Of a stretch of 64,000 bases of DNA, positions 32,172 to 45,789 are shown piece by piece; position 1 is the stretch's first letter; every line of letters starts with the position of its first letter. A model generated the notes under the pieces. The model did not search any database. It worked only from the letters and a program-made list of their open reading frames with translations, and had not been told where the DNA came from. Source of the stretch: Buxus sempervirens (taxonomy: Eukaryota > Streptophyta > Magnoliopsida > Buxales > Buxaceae); the NCBI GenBank assembly GCA_947561395.2, contig OX387183.1:45068890-45132889 (forward strand). The letters are read 5' to 3'. The translations under genes were made by a program, and so were the position numbers.

Positions 32172-35100
32172 TCACCGATCGAGCAAATCAATGGAGACTT
32201 TTTGCTTATTGAAATCTCCTTCGAAGTAGGGCTTTAGACGCTGACCATTGACTTTGAATGTTTCATTTGAGTCATTAGAAACTTCAATAGCACCATACGG
32301 GAGAACTCTTGTTACCATGAATGGTCCAGACCATCGGGATCTTAATTTTCCAGGGAAGAGGCGAAGTCTGGAATTATAAAGTAGAACTCTTTGGCCAACT
32401 TCAAAGTTTCTCTTGAGAATTTGTTTATCATGCCATCTCTTGGTTCTTTCCTTGTATATGCGAGCATTCTCATAGGCTGCATGCCGAAACTCATCCATCT
32501 CATTGAGTTGCAATATCCTCTTCTCTCCCGCTGCCTCCATGTCAAAATTAAGAGTCTTGATAGCCCAGTAAGCCTTGTGTTCCAACTCCACCGGTAAGTG
32601 ACATGCTTTCCCATAAACTAGACGATAGGGGGACATACCAATTGGAGTTTTGAAGGCTGTACGGTATGCCCATAGTGCATCATCTAGTTTTTTTGACCAA
32701 TCTTTCCTTGAAGTGCTCACGGTTTTTTCCAATATTCGTTTCAGCTCTCGGTTGGAAATTTCTGCTTGTCCACTAGTTTGAGGATGGTACGGAGTTGCAA
32801 CCTTGTGTGTAACACCATATTTGCTCAAGAGTGCGTCAAATTGCCGGTTGCAAAAATGTTTTCCCCCATCACTAATTATGGCTCTTGGAGTTCCAAACCT
32901 GATGAATATCTGCTTTCTCAAAAAATTCAACACAACTTTAGAATCATTTGTAGGGAGGGCCACGGCCTCTACCCATTTGGAAACATAATCAACAGCAACT
33001 AAAATGTATTGATTTGAGAAAGAAGGAGGGAATGGCCCCATGAAATCTATGCCCCAAACATCAAATAGCTCAACAACAAGTATATTATTTAAGGGCATTT
33101 CATTTTTCCAGGAGATATTACCGCTCTTTTGACATTGATCACAACAAGAAACAAAAGCATAAGTGTCTTTAAAAATGGAGGGCCAATAAAAACCTGATTG
33201 TAGCACTTTAGCTACTGTCTTGTTCACTCCATGGTGCCCGCCAACCTCTAGTGAATGGCAATGTCTTAGGATTGACTCTATCTCTTCTTCAGGCACACAT
33301 CTCCTAATCACTTGATCACTACAATGCTTGTAGAGAAAAGGTTCCTCCCAATAGTAGTGCTTGACCTCCGAAAAGAATTTCTTCCTTTGTTGGTATGTAA
33401 ACTCAGGATTGATCACATTGCTTACCAAGTAGTTTACATAATCTGCATACCAAGGAACTTGTGTTAGAGATAAAACAAATAGTTGTTCATCCGGGAATAC
33501 CTCATTTATTGGAGAAGGTGGGGCTGTCTCTTTAGTTGTGTGCTCAAGTCTAGAGAGATGGTCAGCTACTTGATTCTCAGTTCCCTTCTTGTCTTTGATC
33601 TCCAAATCAAATTCTTGTAGGAGTAAAATCCACCGAAGTAACCTTGGTTTAGCTTCCTTTTTAGCTAACAAGTACTTAAGAGCAGAATGATCAGTGTATA
33701 CAATTACTTTTGACCCAATTAAATATGATCTGAATTTATCAAAAGCAAATACCACCGCTAGCAATTCTTTTTCTGTAGTAGCATAATTTAATTGGGCACC
33801 TGTCAAGGTACGACTCGCATAGTAGATAACATGGAGAACCTTGTTCTTCCTTTGTCCAAGCACAGCTCCTATCGCGTAATCGCTTGCATCACACATCAAT
33901 TCAAATGGAAGTGCCCAATCCGGTGCACATATTATTGGGGTTGAACTTAGCTTCTTCTTCAAAAGTTCAAATGCCTGCAAACAATCATTGGAAAAGTTAA
34001 ATGGAGCATCTTTAACCAAAAGAGAACAAAGGGGTTTAATAATTTTAGAAAAATCTTGAATAAAGCGACGATAAAACCCCGCATGTCCCAAAAAACTTCT
34101 CACTCCCTTGACCGTGCTAGGTGGAGGTAATTTTTCGATGACCTCTACTTTGGCTTGGTCTACCTCAATGCCTTCTGAAGAAACTTTATGCCCAAGTACA
34201 ATTCCTTCCTGCACCATAAAATGACATTTTTCCCAATTAAGAACAAGGTTAGATTCTTCACATCTTTGTAGAACTGAAGATAAATTATTTAAACAATTAT
34301 CAAATGAAGAACCAAACACAGAAAAATCATCCATAAAGATCTCAATAAACTTTTCCACCATATCCGAAAAAATGGCCATCATGCATCGTTGAAATGTGGC
34401 TGGAGCATTGCACAAACCAAAGGGCATCCTCCTATAGGCAAATGTTCCATACGGGCAAGTGAAAGTAGTCTTTTCTTGATCTTCTGGTGAAATTTGGATT
34501 TGATTGTACCCTGAGTATCCATCAAGAAAACAGTAATAAGCATGACCAGCAAGCCGTTCCAACATTTGATCAATGAAAGGAAGTGGAAAGTGATCTTTTC
34601 GTGTGCCATCATTAAGCTTGCGGTAATCTATGCACACTCTCCAACCGGTGACTGTTCTTGTTGGGATGAGTTCATTATTTTCATTCTCTACTACTGTCAC
34701 TCCTCCCTTCTTAGGCACTACTTGCACCGGACTTACCCATGAGCTATCAGAAATTGGATAAATAATTCCAGCATCCAACAATTTGAGAATTTCTTTTCTT
34801 ACAACTTCTTGCAAGTTTGGATTAAGTCTCCTTTGTGGCTGTACTGTAGGCTTGAAATGCTCTTCCATTAGAATCTTGTGCATGCAAATTGAGGGGCTTA
34901 TTCCCTTAATGTCGGCTATAGTCCATCCCAAAGCTTGCTTGTGAGCTCTCAAAACTCTAAGTAACTTCTCTTCTTCAAGACCTGTCAAAGATGAAGAAAT
35001 TATTACAGGTAAAGAAGAATCATGTAAATAAGCATATTTAAGATGAGAAGGAAGAGGTTTGAGTTCTAAAGAGGGGGCCTCAATGACGGATGGCTGTTGT

Positions 35101-37580
35101 GGAGTAATGTTTTTGCTCAATGTTATGTTTTCCGGCTTCCCTTTAGGCAAGTAAGGTGGAGATGCTTCCAAGTAATGTGCACAAGTGCTTATCTTGGAAT
35201 TCTCGGAATCGATAGTGCCAGATTGTACAAGACATGCCTCAAGTGGTTCCTTAGGATTACTCTCTTCAAAAATTTCTACCACAAATTCATCAATCACATC
35301 TATGTTGAAGCATGTATCAGTTGTTGACGGATATTTCATTGCTTCAAACACATTGAATGTAACTTGTTCATCTTGCACCCGTAGTATGAGTTTCCCTTGT
35401 TGCACATCTATGAGAGTTCTTCCCGTGGCTAAGAACGGTCGACCAAGAAGAAGTGGGATTTCTCGATCTTCCTCCATATCTAAAACAATAAAATCTGCAG
35501 GGAAAATGAACTTGTCAACTTTAACAAGAACATCCTCCACTATTCCTCTTGGTCGTTTAATTGACCGGTCCGCCAATTGAAGTGAAACTGTAGTGGCCTT
35601 GACCTCTCCTAGCCCCAATTGCCTGAAAATAGAAAAAGGCATCAGATTTATGCTAGCACCTAAATCACACAAAGCTTTTTCAAAATAAGAGTTCCCAATT
35701 GTGCAAGGAATAGTAAAACTCCCTGGATCCTTAAGCTTTGGTGGCAACTTATTTTGCAAAATGGCAGTGCACTCTTCAGTCAACATCACAGTCTCATACT
35801 CTCCTAACTTCCTCTTGTTTGATAGAATCTCCTTCATGAACTTCACATAACTAGGCATTTGTTCCAAGGCATCTGCAAAAGGAATGTTAATATGTAACTT
35901 TTTAAACACATCAAGGAATTTAGAAAATTGTTTATCTAGCTTATTTTTCTGAAGTCTTTGAGGAAAAGGTATAGGAGGAGTATGAGAAGAAACGGGAGGA
36001 TTTCCCGAGTTTTTCACAGTTTGGCTCGGAATAAGGGTGGGCACCACAGCCTTGAATGTGGGTGCTGCGGCCTCGATGTCTTGGCCTTCAGAACTAGGAA
36101 GAGCACCCTGGCCTTGAGTTTCCTGCATCACAGCTCTCATAGTTTGCTTCTCTTTTCCCTGCTTTTTCTCTGGTACATTAAGCTCCCTTCCACTCCTTAA
36201 AGAAATGGCTTGCACTTGCTCTTTTGGGTTATTTTCCGTGGTGCTTGGAAATGACCCTTGAGGTCTTTCAGACAACAATTTTGCCAATTGACCAACCGTC
36301 CTTTCTATGCTCCGCATAGTGTTCTCATTGTTCTTTAGAGCAATGTCATGATCTTGAAATTTAGCATCCACCTTTGCCATAAATTGTACCATTACCTCCT
36401 CCATATTCAACTTCTTCTCTTGTTGCTGATTTTGAAAACCCGGTGGAGGCTTGGAAACATTTTGTGAGTTGCTCCATGAGAAATTTGGGTGGTTTCGCCA
36501 TCCTGGATTGTAAGTGTTGGAGTAAGGGTTGTTTTGTCGTTGGTAATTCGATACAAAGTTTGCTTGCTCCGAACTATTGTTGGCGAATGGACTTCCCACT
36601 TGACAATCTATCCCCATATGATTCCCTGCACAAAATTCACAAATTGCATTAGCAGATTGAATGGCACTTACATTGATATTATCTAATTTCTTAGATAAAG
36701 TTGCAACTTGAGCAGCTAAAGCAGAAAAAGAATCAATTTCATGAGCTCCCTGAGTTCTTTTTGGTGTCACTCTATCCGCTGGCCATTGGTAATTGTTAGT
36801 TGCCATCTCCTCCACCAAATCATATGCTTCTTCCGGTGATTTCTTCATCAAAGTCCCTCCAGCTGCCGCATCAATCATTGTACGTGTTGTGGGTTGCAAA
36901 CCATTATAGAAGGTTTGCACTTGAATCCAAACAGGAAGTCCATGATGTGGACACTTTCTAAGCAATTCTTTATACCTCTCCCAAGCTTCATAAAGAGACT
37001 CCATATCAAATTGGACAAAGGTGGTGATATCATTTCTCATCTTCACGGTTTTGGCTGGGGGAAAGAACTTTGCTAGAAACTTCTTAGCCAAATCGTCCCA
37101 TGTAGTTATGGTTAATGGTGGAAGTGAATTCAACCATGCCTTTGCCTTCTCTCGGAGGGAGAATGGAAAGAGCCTCAATCTAATAGCATCATCAGAAACT
37201 CCATTATGTTTGAAAGTATCACATAACTCCAGAAAATTAGCTATGTGTGCATTTGGATCATCATGGGGCATGCCACCAAATTGCACCGTTGACGTCACCA
37301 TTTGAAGAATAGCTGGCTTTATCTCAAAGTTATTGGCTTGAATGGCAGGTCGTCTAATGCTAGAAGTAGCTCCGGTGACCAAGGGAACAGCATAATCTCC
37401 CAAAGTTCTGTTTCCAAGTTGATTTTCCATTGCTTCGTTTTCAGTTGTGGAATTCTCCTTCTTCTCCTTGTTCACACGACGAAGGGTGCGTTCAATTTCA
37501 GGATCAAAAGGTACTAACTCCAAGCTTCGACTACGTCTCATGAACAACCCAGAACACCTGAAAAAGGAAAAATAAAACAA
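32172..37580 (-). CDS. Element C Gag-Pol polyprotein
   Basis: One open frame of 1802 codons; the likely start is the Met of [15 protein letters not shown] (codon 14, near 37541), since the 13 codons before it are hydrophobic and unlike Gag. Order: Gag core ([15 protein letters not shown], residues about 105-280), one zinc knuckle C-x2-C-x3-H-x4-C near residue 315, aspartic protease [12 protein letters not shown] near 635, RT with MDD catalytic motif near 1082, RNase H (CDASDYAIG near 1230), integrase with HHCC domain near 1437-1480 and D, D, E residues near 1508, 1570 and 1610, and a C-terminal tail. It yields particle protein, protease, RT-RNase H and integrase. No break is visible, so the element may be coding-competent; expression is not shown. 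Confidence 0.96.
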   Translation of the reverse strand: MFYFSFFRCSGLFMRRSRSLELVPFDPEIERTLRRVNKEKKENSTTENEAMENQLGNRTLGDYAVPLVTGATSSIRRPAIQANNFEIKPAILQMVTSTVQFGGMPHDDPNAHIANFLELCDTFKHNGVSDDAIRLRLFPFSLREKAKAWLNSLPPLTITTWDDLAKKFLAKFFPPAKTVKMRNDITTFVQFDMESLYEAWERYKELLRKCPHHGLPVWIQVQTFYNGLQPTTRTMIDAAAGGTLMKKSPEEAYDLVEEMATNNYQWPADRVTPKRTQGAHEIDSFSALAAQVATLSKKLDNINVSAIQSANAICEFCAGNHMGIDCQVGSPFANNSSEQANFVSNYQRQNNPYSNTYNPGWRNHPNFSWSNSQNVSKPPPGFQNQQQEKKLNMEEVMVQFMAKVDAKFQDHDIALKNNENTMRSIERTVGQLAKLLSERPQGSFPSTTENNPKEQVQAISLRSGRELNVPEKKQGKEKQTMRAVMQETQGQGALPSSEGQDIEAAAPTFKAVVPTLIPSQTVKNSGNPPVSSHTPPIPFPQRLQKNKLDKQFSKFLDVFKKLHINIPFADALEQMPSYVKFMKEILSNKRKLGEYETVMLTEECTAILQNKLPPKLKDPGSFTIPCTIGNSYFEKALCDLGASINLMPFSIFRQLGLGEVKATTVSLQLADRSIKRPRGIVEDVLVKVDKFIFPADFIVLDMEEDREIPLLLGRPFLATGRTLIDVQQGKLILRVQDEQVTFNVFEAMKYPSTTDTCFNIDVIDEFVVEIFEESNPKEPLEACLVQSGTIDSENSKISTCAHYLEASPPYLPKGKPENITLSKNITPQQPSVIEAPSLELKPLPSHLKYAYLHDSSLPVIISSSLTGLEEEKLLRVLRAHKQALGWTIADIKGISPSICMHKILMEEHFKPTVQPQRRLNPNLQEVVRKEILKLLDAGIIYPISDSSWVSPVQVVPKKGGVTVVENENNELIPTRTVTGWRVCIDYRKLNDGTRKDHFPLPFIDQMLERLAGHAYYCFLDGYSGYNQIQISPEDQEKTTFTCPYGTFAYRRMPFGLCNAPATFQRCMMAIFSDMVEKFIEIFMDDFSVFGSSFDNCLNNLSSVLQRCEESNLVLNWEKCHFMVQEGIVLGHKVSSEGIEVDQAKVEVIEKLPPPSTVKGVRSFLGHAGFYRRFIQDFSKIIKPLCSLLVKDAPFNFSNDCLQAFELLKKKLSSTPIICAPDWALPFELMCDASDYAIGAVLGQRKNKVLHVIYYASRTLTGAQLNYATTEKELLAVVFAFDKFRSYLIGSKVIVYTDHSALKYLLAKKEAKPRLLRWILLLQEFDLEIKDKKGTENQVADHLSRLEHTTKETAPPSPINEVFPDEQLFVLSLTQVPWYADYVNYLVSNVINPEFTYQQRKKFFSEVKHYYWEEPFLYKHCSDQVIRRCVPEEEIESILRHCHSLEVGGHHGVNKTVAKVLQSGFYWPSIFKDTYAFVSCCDQCQKSGNISWKNEMPLNNILVVELFDVWGIDFMGPFPPSFSNQYILVAVDYVSKWVEAVALPTNDSKVVLNFLRKQIFIRFGTPRAIISDGGKHFCNRQFDALLSKYGVTHKVATPYHPQTSGQAEISNRELKRILEKTVSTSRKDWSKKLDDALWAYRTAFKTPIGMSPYRLVYGKACHLPVELEHKAYWAIKTLNFDMEAAGEKRILQLNEMDEFRHAAYENARIYKERTKRWHDKQILKRNFEVGQRVLLYNSRLRLFPGKLRSRWSGPFMVTRVLPYGAIEVSNDSNETFKVNGQRLKPYFEGDFNKQKVSIDLLDR

Positions 37581-37661
37581 AATTAAGAATTAAGACTAAA
37601 ATAAAGAAATATCAAATTAACTTAGAAATTGATGATATCAAAAGTAATAGAAAATAAATAG

Positions 37662-37679
37662 TCCCCGGCAACGGCGCCA
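37662..37679 (-). promoter_or_regulatory. Primer binding site of element C, tRNA-Asp type
   Basis: Read on the - strand TGGCGCCGTTGCCGGGGA, six bases inside the 5' LTR. From memory it complements the 3' end of plant tRNA-Asp, as in Athila-type elements. Confidence 0.85.
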
Positions 37680-37685
37680 AAAACT

Positions 37686-39110
37686 TGTTGTGAAAATTCG
37701 CAAGTGCACGAAATCGTAACAAGTAATATAATGATGAATAGAATGTCGAACCCACAAGGACTATTTACCTATTAGCTATCGAAATTGTTCTAATTCTAAA
37801 TTATTTGAAAATCAACAAAAGTGGGATGTTTTGAATTTGAAAAATTAAAAACAATAAAAATTGAATCGAAAAATAAGGACTTGACCAAACACTTAAAAAT
37901 AAGGATATTTCACCCAAGAAGAAAACACTAAGGCATCCGATTCGTCAAACCAATCCAATTCCAAATCCTAACCGAGCAATTAATCAATTATTATCCTATT
38001 TGACGGTGAAATATTTTAAATATATCTAAAACCCTCTCTCGAGTAGAATTAGAATTACCCAAGATGCAATAACCCGCGATATGCTTATGCGAATTTAAAA
38101 GCAATTGAGTACATTAAGATTAATAATATCCAACAAAAACAAACCGCACGAATCACGTTGGCACATTTCTGTCTTTCGTTCAATTCATGGCATACATCAA
38201 ACGACGCTAAACTACATGCATCATCTCTCAAATTAACATGCACAACAAATCATTCAACTATTAGCCAGATAATTGAAAGCATTAAACTTAACGATGTATA
38301 CTCAAAAAGAATAATAAAATTATGAGTACATAGAAGTAGGATTCAGAATTGTCATGGAGAGATTACATCGGAGCCTTAGCAATAGAAATTAGCTCATAAT
38401 TGAATCCAAACAAACTATAAAATCTCTGAAATTCATAATGAAAATTGGACAAAGAGAAGATGAGAAAGTTAAGAGGGAAATTGTATGTAGATAGAGAATT
38501 ATAGTTATTGACAAACTCCAATTCAGCCTCTGTTTTCTTCTTCTTCCTCCAAGCTTCCAATCCTCTCCAATGGTGAAAAACTCCTCTCTTCTAAGCTCTG
38601 GTCGTCCTCCTCTCTTGTGTCTCTCTTATATAAAATTTCCTTCCTTGCTTTAAAAGCCCCTTTTACTTCTTTTCCAAAACTGAATTTTGAAGATAGCTGT
38701 TTTCCGTTTTTGATATTAATGCTCACGTTTCTCCATCAAGATGACTGTTTTTGGGAAAGTCTTCAACATTAAATTTGTAGGGCCTTCTCTTAGCTTTCCA
38801 TAGACACCAAGATTGCCCTTATTGGAGCTCTCTAGCTCAAGTTATGCTAAAAATACTGAAGGATGTTTCTGGAACTCGGGAAATTAAAGTTTCCTATTCT
38901 CTTGATGAAGAGAATTTTGGTTCATTCGAAAATTCTGAGAATATCTTGTAGATCCCCTCCTCAATCTCTTGACTCTTTCAATTTATTTATTCCTAAACAA
39001 CAGTAAACAAAAATACATAAAAACTCTAATAAATAGGCAAATTAAACACCAACTAGCATAAAATTAAGGGTAAACATATGACAAAACATGTATAAAATTT
39101 AGGCACATCA
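37686..39110 (-). repeat. Element C 5' LTR
   Basis: Same length as 29091-30515 and nearly identical to it. The promoter-like TATATAAAA is at 38624-38634 on the + strand complement. Confidence 0.95.
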
Positions 39111-39115
39111 GGTAT
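39111..39115. repeat. Target site duplication of element C (right copy)
   Basis: GGTAT, identical to 29086-29090. Confidence 0.95.
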
Positions 39116-39830
39116 CATCAAACAGCGCTCCCAGATCAGAGAGAAGCCAGAACAAGCCGGTGGCAGGTGTGGCACATGATCCCATCTGCATCTCATCTGA
39201 CGACTGCACCAACATGGTGCTCGCTGGAGAACTGGAGGCAACAACTGTCATCAACAAGGAAGACGAGGCACCACTGAAGAACTGGAGCGCCATGCCTTTT
39301 GATATCAACAAAGCTACTATCCCAAAGGGGGTTTCTATCACCTCTGAAATTTCTGTTGCAGCTACTGCTGAAATTTTCAATGAATATTTGGACGCTTCCT
39401 ACTATTTGCATGTGTCTAAAAATAAAAATAACAAAAATAAGCAACTTGAGCATTGCAACCTTAGTGTCAATCCCGACGCACACCTGGAAAAGCCGAGGCA
39501 CGGGATAGATGATGAGGTTGCCATAATTGAACAAAAAGAACAAAAATAAATTGAAAAGCCAGTCTAGATGGCAATAATAAATGAAATGCATGAGCCAGTG
39601 TCATATCCTAAAAACGAGCAAGAACTCAACAAGTCAGATTGGGGCACTTGCCCATCGCAACAAGAGGATTCAGACTTCGTCCCTTGTGAGCCTTTCAAGC
39701 ATGAGGACGACAATGAATCATGGGAGACCCCGCTTGAAATCCAACTTGCATTGAAAAGGCATGAAAAGGGTCCCCATGCCAACATCGAGGAAACAGAGCC
39801 AATTAACATAGGTGAAATAGCACAAACAAG
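39116..39830 (+). pseudogene. Element A spacer before RT (third part, fossil)
   Basis: Similar to the spacer ORF of element B (20623-21267), with LKNWSAMPFDINKA and YYLHVSKNK motifs. Open over 129 codons at 39160-39549, acidic, no domain recognised. Confidence 0.6.
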
Positions 39831-41100
39831 GATACTCCAAATTGGTAAAAAGCTGTCACAATTACTGAGAAAACAGATGATTGATTTTCTTAAATCTTAT
39901 TCTGACGTGTTTGCATGGTCATACGAGGATATGCCTGGGTTAGACATGGACTTGGTTGTGCATCGGTTACCAACAAAGTCTGAGGCCATACCCATGAAAC
40001 AGAAGCTTAGGCGCACGAAGCCGAAATGGGCCCTGAAGATCAAAGAAGAGGTTACCAAGCAGTTGGATGCCGGATTCTTACAAGTAACTCACTATCCAGA
40101 ATGGTTGGCCAACATCGTGCCAGTTCCCAAGAAAGACGGGAGAGTCAAAATGTATGTTGATTACAAAGATCTAAATAAAGTGAGTCTGAAGGATGACTTC
40201 CCATTGCCGCACATTGATGTACTGGTGGATAATACAGCAACGCATTCGATGTTCTCTTTCATGGACGGCTTCTCTGGTTACAACCAAATAAGGATGGCAC
40301 CTGAAGATATGGAGAATACATCCTTTATCACACACTGGGGCACTTACTGCTACCGCGTGATGCCGTTCGGACTGAAAAATGCGGGTGCTACATATCAGCG
40401 TACGATGACCCTGTTGTTCCACGACATGATGCATAAGGAGATGGAAGTATATGTAGATGACATGATAGCGAAGTCAAAAGAATTTTAAACCACTTGGTGA
40501 ACCTGGGGAAGATTTTTGACAGACTCAAGGAGCACAAGCTCCAGCTCAACCCAAACAAGTGCATGTTTGGAGTTACCTCAGGAAAGCTGCTCGGATTCAT
40601 AGTAGGCAAGCAAAGCATTGAGGTTGACCCCGTCAAAGCAAAGGCGATTTTGGAGATGCCTCCTCCATCTACAGAAAAGGAAGTGAGAGGGTTCCTGGGC
40701 AGGCTGCAGTACATTAGTCAGTTTATTGCACAGATGACTCCTGTGTGCGAGCCTATATTCAAATTGCTAAAGAAGGATAATCCCGTAATTTGGAATGAAG
40801 ACTGCCAAGTGGCGTTTGATAAGATCAAGGCCTATCTGATGAGTCCATCGACATTGGTCCCACCTGTCCCTGGACGACCCTTGATTATGTATCTGACAGT
40901 CTCTGAGAAGGCTGTAGGATGTGTGTTAGGGCAACACGATGAGAAAGGATGGAAAGAACAAGCAATCTACTACTTGAGCAAGAAATTTACCAACTTTGAA
41001 GTCAGATACACAACTTCAAAGTCAGAAGCTTTGGCATTATTTGCTCAGTCACACGGTCTTGCTGATCTCCAATCTGGATCAGTTGAAATACATCTTTGAG
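39831..41100 (+). pseudogene. Element A reverse transcriptase and RNase H (fossil)
   Basis: Same motif order as in element B: SDVFAWSYEDMPGLD, LANIVPVPKKDGRVK, FMDGFSGYNQIRMAPED, MPFGLKNAGATYQR, catalytic YVDDM at about 40449-40463, FLGRLQYIS and the RNase H CVLGQHD motif. Similarity to element B is high but many positions differ. It carries several breaks. Confidence 0.9.
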
Positions 41101-41640
41101 AAGCCGATCTCCACTGGCAGGGTAGCCAGATGGCAAGTCCTTTTGTTCGAGTACAACATCGTGTATATGACCAGGAAAGCGATAAAAGGACAAGCTGTGG
41201 CAGATCATCTAGCAGAGCATCCCCTGCCGGACTACCAACCGCTCCTAACTCACTTCCCAGACGAAGATGTGATGTGTACAGAATCTGCAGAAGAAATAGA
41301 AGAAACCAAGTGGCAAATGTTCTTTGATGGGACAGTCAATGTAAATGGAAAGGGGATAGGAGCAGTGCTAATCTCCCCAGATGGTGTTCATCACCTGATA
41401 GCAGCAAAACTCATGTTTGATTACGCTAGCAACATGGCTGAATATGAAGCATGTGTGTTAGGCTTGCGAGCAGCAATCGAGATGCGTATACAAGAGCTAA
41501 AAGTGTTCGGCGATTCAAGTCTCATCATCTACCAAGTGATGGGAGACTAGAAGACTAGAGATGTGAAGCTAGTGCCATACCAAGAACTGGTCAAGGAATT
41601 CGAAGAGAAATTCGAGAGTGTGACATTCGACTAGATGCCA
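41101..41640 (+). pseudogene. Element A archaeal-type RNase H (fossil)
   Basis: Contains MFFDGTVNVNGKGIGAVLIS, SNMAEYEACVLGL and GDSSLIIYQVMGD, i.e. the second RNase H of the Tat lineage, here broken. Confidence 0.85.
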
Positions 41641-43041
41641 CGAGACGGGAATCTATATGCGGATGCACTAGCTACACTGGCATCAATGGCCACCATCACG
41701 GATGATACTTGGGTGCAACCATTGGAGATAGAAATTCGACGCTACCCTGTATACTGCTTCAGTGTCGAGAAAAGCACACCCAAAGAAGAGCCTTGGTATG
41801 CAGACATTGAGAAGTACGTAAGAGATAGAATTCTGCCAGAAGTTGCCTCGGTCGCAGAGAAGCGAACTATTCAGAGGTTGGCAGGGCAATACTTCTACAG
41901 TGGAGGTAGGCTGTACAAGAAGTCATACAACGACTCTCTACTGCTATGTGTCAGAGAAGATGAGGCGCAGAAGTTGATCGAGGAAGTCCATGGAGGATTG
42001 TGCGGTGCACACATGAATGGGCATATGCTAGCAAGGAAGATTTTAAGAATAGGCTATTACTGGATGACTATGGAAGCAGACTGCTACGCTCATGTCAGAA
42101 AATTCCAGTTGTGCCAGATTTATGTCGACGATATCCATGCACTGCTGAATACACTGCATTCCATGGCCTCGCCTTGGCCATTTGCCATCTGGGGGATCGA
42201 CATGATAGGCCAGGTCCATCCGAAGGCTTCAAATGGGCATAGATTCATCTTAGTGGCGATCGATTACTTTACCAAGTTGGTGGAGGCCATGTCCTTCGTA
42301 GATGTGAAGAAATCTCATGTGCTCAAGTTCATCAGAAACAATATAGTCTGTCGCTACGGAGTGCCTGAAGCAATCATCACAGACAATGCAAAGAACTTGA
42401 ACAATAAGGACATGGGAAAGATGTGTGGGGATTTGAAGATCAGACATTTAAACTCCACGGCGTACTGGCCCAAGATGAATGGGGCAGTAGAGGCTGCCAA
42501 TAAGAATTTGAAGAAGATACTCGAGAAAATGGTAGTCACTTACAGAGACTGGCACGAGAAGTTACCTTATGCGTTGCACGCCTATTGGACGTCGATCAGA
42601 ACATCGACTGGGGCAACCCCGTTCTCCTTGGTATACGGAATGGAAGCAGTCCTCCCTGTAGAAGTACATATTCCGTCGCTCAGAATTCTAAAGGAAGCTG
42701 AAATCAGTGACGTGGAATGGGAAAAGTCCAGATTCGACCAGTTGCAATTGTTGGATGAGAAAATGATCAAGGCTTTGTGCCACGGCTAGCTCCACCAGCA
42801 GAGGGTGGTGCAAGCCTACAATAAGAAAGTGAAGCCACGACATTTCAAGTTGGGAGATCTAGTACTGACGAGAATCTTCCTCCACCAGGAGGATAATAGA
42901 GGGAAATTCAAGCCGAACTACGAAGGGCCATTCGTAGTCCACAAGGTTCTATCCAGAGGAGCACTCATCCTACAAGAAATGGACAGGGCAATTTTTCCTG
43001 AGCTGATAAATACAGACGCAATCAAACTGTACTACGCCTAA
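41641..43041 (+). pseudogene. Element A integrase (fossil)
   Basis: Holds the HHCC zinc domain (HGGLCGAHMNGH, then CQIY), DDE-core motifs IWGIDMIGQV, AIITDNAKNLNN and NGAVEAANKNLKKILEKM, and the C-terminal YEGPFVVHKVLSRG block. The largest open part is 384 codons (41635-42789). It has at least one break before the end. Together with the RT it shows the same pol layout as element B. Confidence 0.92.
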
Positions 43042-43851
43042 GATCATTCTGATTGGGAAATGAAGAAAGGCCATCCTTGACTCTCCCTTAGATCATAAAT
43101 CCTTCCAAGTACCTTAAATTCTCCCCTAGTTAAACAATTTTGAGCCTTAAAATTCTTTCAACCCATTGCAAGTGTTCTACACACAAAATAAGGCATTCCT
43201 GGCAAAGAAAAAAATGAAACAGGGCATCCTTGTCCAGAAAAACCTCAAAAAAATGCAATAGAAAAAGAAAGAAAGAAGAAAGAAATAGAGAAAATGGGGA
43301 AATGTTTACCCCGCCAAAAAATACAAGGATACAAATAAGCCAGGATGTAAGTCCCACCAACAATAAAAGCAGCACACTTTGCAAACCCAGCAAATTAAGC
43401 TTTTTGAGCCATTTATCCTTTCTTCATAACTAAGACCAAGCCTACGTTTCGTCCTATTTCTAAGACCTCTCGGATCCCAAAATGAATGAACAGGGCAAAC
43501 AGTTAAGTCTGCATTCATTCGCAATGGCGGAAATCAGAATTTCCCAGAAAGGCTAGACATGGCAAAAACTCGAAAAAAGGGCGTTGTGTGGTTAGTCACC
43601 AAAAAAAAAGAGAGAGAATAGAGAGAGTCGGGCACATCTGGATTGAGCAGAGCAAGATACAAAAGAGAGCAGTGACAGTGGTAGAAAGTAAACTGAGAAA
43701 GATGCACAGATCTGAGGGGTCTGGACTAGCAGGTTGCGCCCGAGACAAAGGCTTCATAGGGGCCTGTGATGACAATGCTACTGAAAATACCAAGCACTCC
43801 AAGTCCCGTCTTACCTTGGAAATATCTTTGATATTGCAGACACATGCACAC
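43042..43851 (+). other. Element A 3' untranslated region (first part)
   Basis: Follows integrase; no gene supported. It is interrupted by the solo LTR at 43857 and resumes at 46695. Confidence 0.6.
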
Positions 43852-43856
43852 ACTAA
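43852..43856. repeat. Target site duplication of solo LTR L1 (left copy)
   Basis: ACTAA, repeated exactly at 46690-46694. Confidence 0.92.
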
Positions 43857-45699
43857 TGTGCGCGCGTGGGAAACGCGGCACGGGGTAATTCGGAGTCGCC
43901 ACCCGCCTGATGGGGTGCAGGCGGACACCTGGGTGCCTAATCCTGTCTATTAGGGCTTTTGGTCTGCGGCTTGAGAGTCTAAGTCTGTTCTCGGTTGTGG
44001 TTCGGGGAAGTCCGTAGACACCCCGGTCCACCCCGTCGGATGACGGGTCCCGTGGGTTCCCTGGTTTGAGTCAGCTTACATTGGTCTCACCTTTTTCCTA
44101 ATCCGATATGCAATTTGGTTAAGTCTGGCGGGACCACCTGAGTGGTGTGGGTCCCTTTAGTTGCTTTTATCTTGATTACTTAGGTGATCTGAGTCTGGTT
44201 GGGTGGGCCCCGTTGGAAGGCCCACGGTATCCTTGGTGGGCTTAGTCAAGCCCGTGTGCCCTTGTGGGCCTTGGCCTATCCTAGGAGGCCCTTTGGGCTT
44301 TGGTTGGTGCATTGATTTTACTTTAGATTCAGATTTGAAGGTTAAGTGTTTTTTATGCACAAGTGGGCCGGACTGGTTTGTGGGCCCCTTAGGTGGGCCC
44401 ACATGGTGGCCAAGTATTTTTTATTGGGTTTATCTTTTTAATTTTGCCAAAGTGATTCGGACACTGGGCTTGGGGCCCGCAGTCCAAATCTGGGCTTGTA
44501 AGCCCAAGTTACCGGAAGTTAGGGTTTGCACCCTTCCTTGGTTCGGTTGGTGGGCTTTGGCGGGCCCGGTAGGCCCTTGCCCTTGGTCTCGGCCAAACCA
44601 CGCAATTCATGCATCAATTTCACATAACAAGGCTCGGGTGGGCCGCATTGGGTTTGGCCCGCCCGGTTCAAATTGTTCATTTTACTTAAGTTATTTTAAT
44701 GGCATGCTTTGGTGTTTATTGGGCTTGGTGGGCCCCGTTGGAAGGCCCACTGGAAGTCAAGTTGGACCGGGAGTCCAAGTCCCATGTCGGGTTTCTGGGT
44801 GACCCAGAAACCCTTTTGGTTTATCCGGTTTGGTTCGGAAATATCATTCACATTTAGCAATAATCACAGAAAAAAAACACAAGATAGACACTCTGTCAGG
44901 AAAAAAACTGGCTCATTGTGCTGGGTCCAAGGGGAGGTACCCAGGGGGCCCTGTGGGCGAAGTGAAGTGGAGCCCACGGGGTGGGGTATCTCCCTATACT
45001 AAGGTACGAGTTGGATGCGCAACGAACAAAGGGGGTGGGGGGTGCAGGGGGTGAAGCCCCCCGCGGTACAGTAAAGGGCATTTTTGGAATTTTTCAAAAA
45101 TATACCAATTTGGCATGTTTTAGGGGTATGCGCCGACCTCTGGCACTAGGCGCAAGGTCGGCGCGGGCTTGGCGGACCCAAAACAACGAAAAACACAAAA
45201 AAAAGAGGTGGGCGCGAGGTTCGCGCGGGTGTTCCCTAGACTCCCAAGACACACCTGAACATAACTTGACTTCAACATCCGGACTCGAATCTCTTCGAAC
45301 CCCAAATCCGGAACAAAACACTAACAGAACATAATAAAATCCGGAAACAGACACTAACAACACCATGAATTAACAGAACCCGAATAAGGAAGAAGGGACC
45401 GGGGGGCTTTATCGGGATACATTAGATCTTTGCAGGAACATACTCCTTTAAAATAAAACCGATAACAAAAGCAAGCAGGCAAAATGAATCTAAAGCAGGC
45501 AAAAGACCAGATCCGGTCCCGGGAGAGACTTATCTTTCTAAACGTGGCCAAATGAATCTAATCTTAGATATGCTGTGTAAAAAATACAAGAGAGGATATT
45601 ACCTTGAATGTTTCGAGACCCTATAGGGGGGGAAGCATCTCCTTGAAGCACAAATTGTTGCCGGCGCAGTTACTCTCCACACCCACAGCGAGGTCTCCT

Positions 45700-45789
45700 T
45701 CGGGTTCGATGAGGAAGAAGAGGAATAGAGGAACGGGGTCTTCTTCGGGTTTGATGAGGAAGAAGAGGAAGAGAGGAACGGGGTCTTCA
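45700..45789 (-). repeat. Two 45-bp tandem units in L1
   Basis: Two nearly identical units TCGGGTTYGATGAGGAAGAA..CGGGGTCTTC follow one another directly, differing at three or four positions. Confidence 0.85.

Larger units (their letters stand above)
29091..39110 (-). mobile_element. Element C: Athila-like Ty3/gypsy retrotransposon, looks whole and young
   Basis: A 10,020-bp element on the - strand. Its LTRs (29091-30515 and 37686-39110) are both 1425 bp and differ at about six sites by eye (0.4%), which implies an insertion within the last few hundred thousand years under common plant rates. The interior has a tRNA-Asp-type primer site, one open gag-pol frame of 1802 codons and a 1.6-kb non-coding stretch with a purine tract before the 3' LTR. 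The gag type, primer site, size and LTR length fit the Athila lineage. No envelope-like ORF is seen. Confidence 0.95.

Noticed and set aside
44190-44810. GGGCCC-rich open frame of 199 codons
   Set aside because: It lies in the LTR L1 and comes from GGGCCCA repeats.
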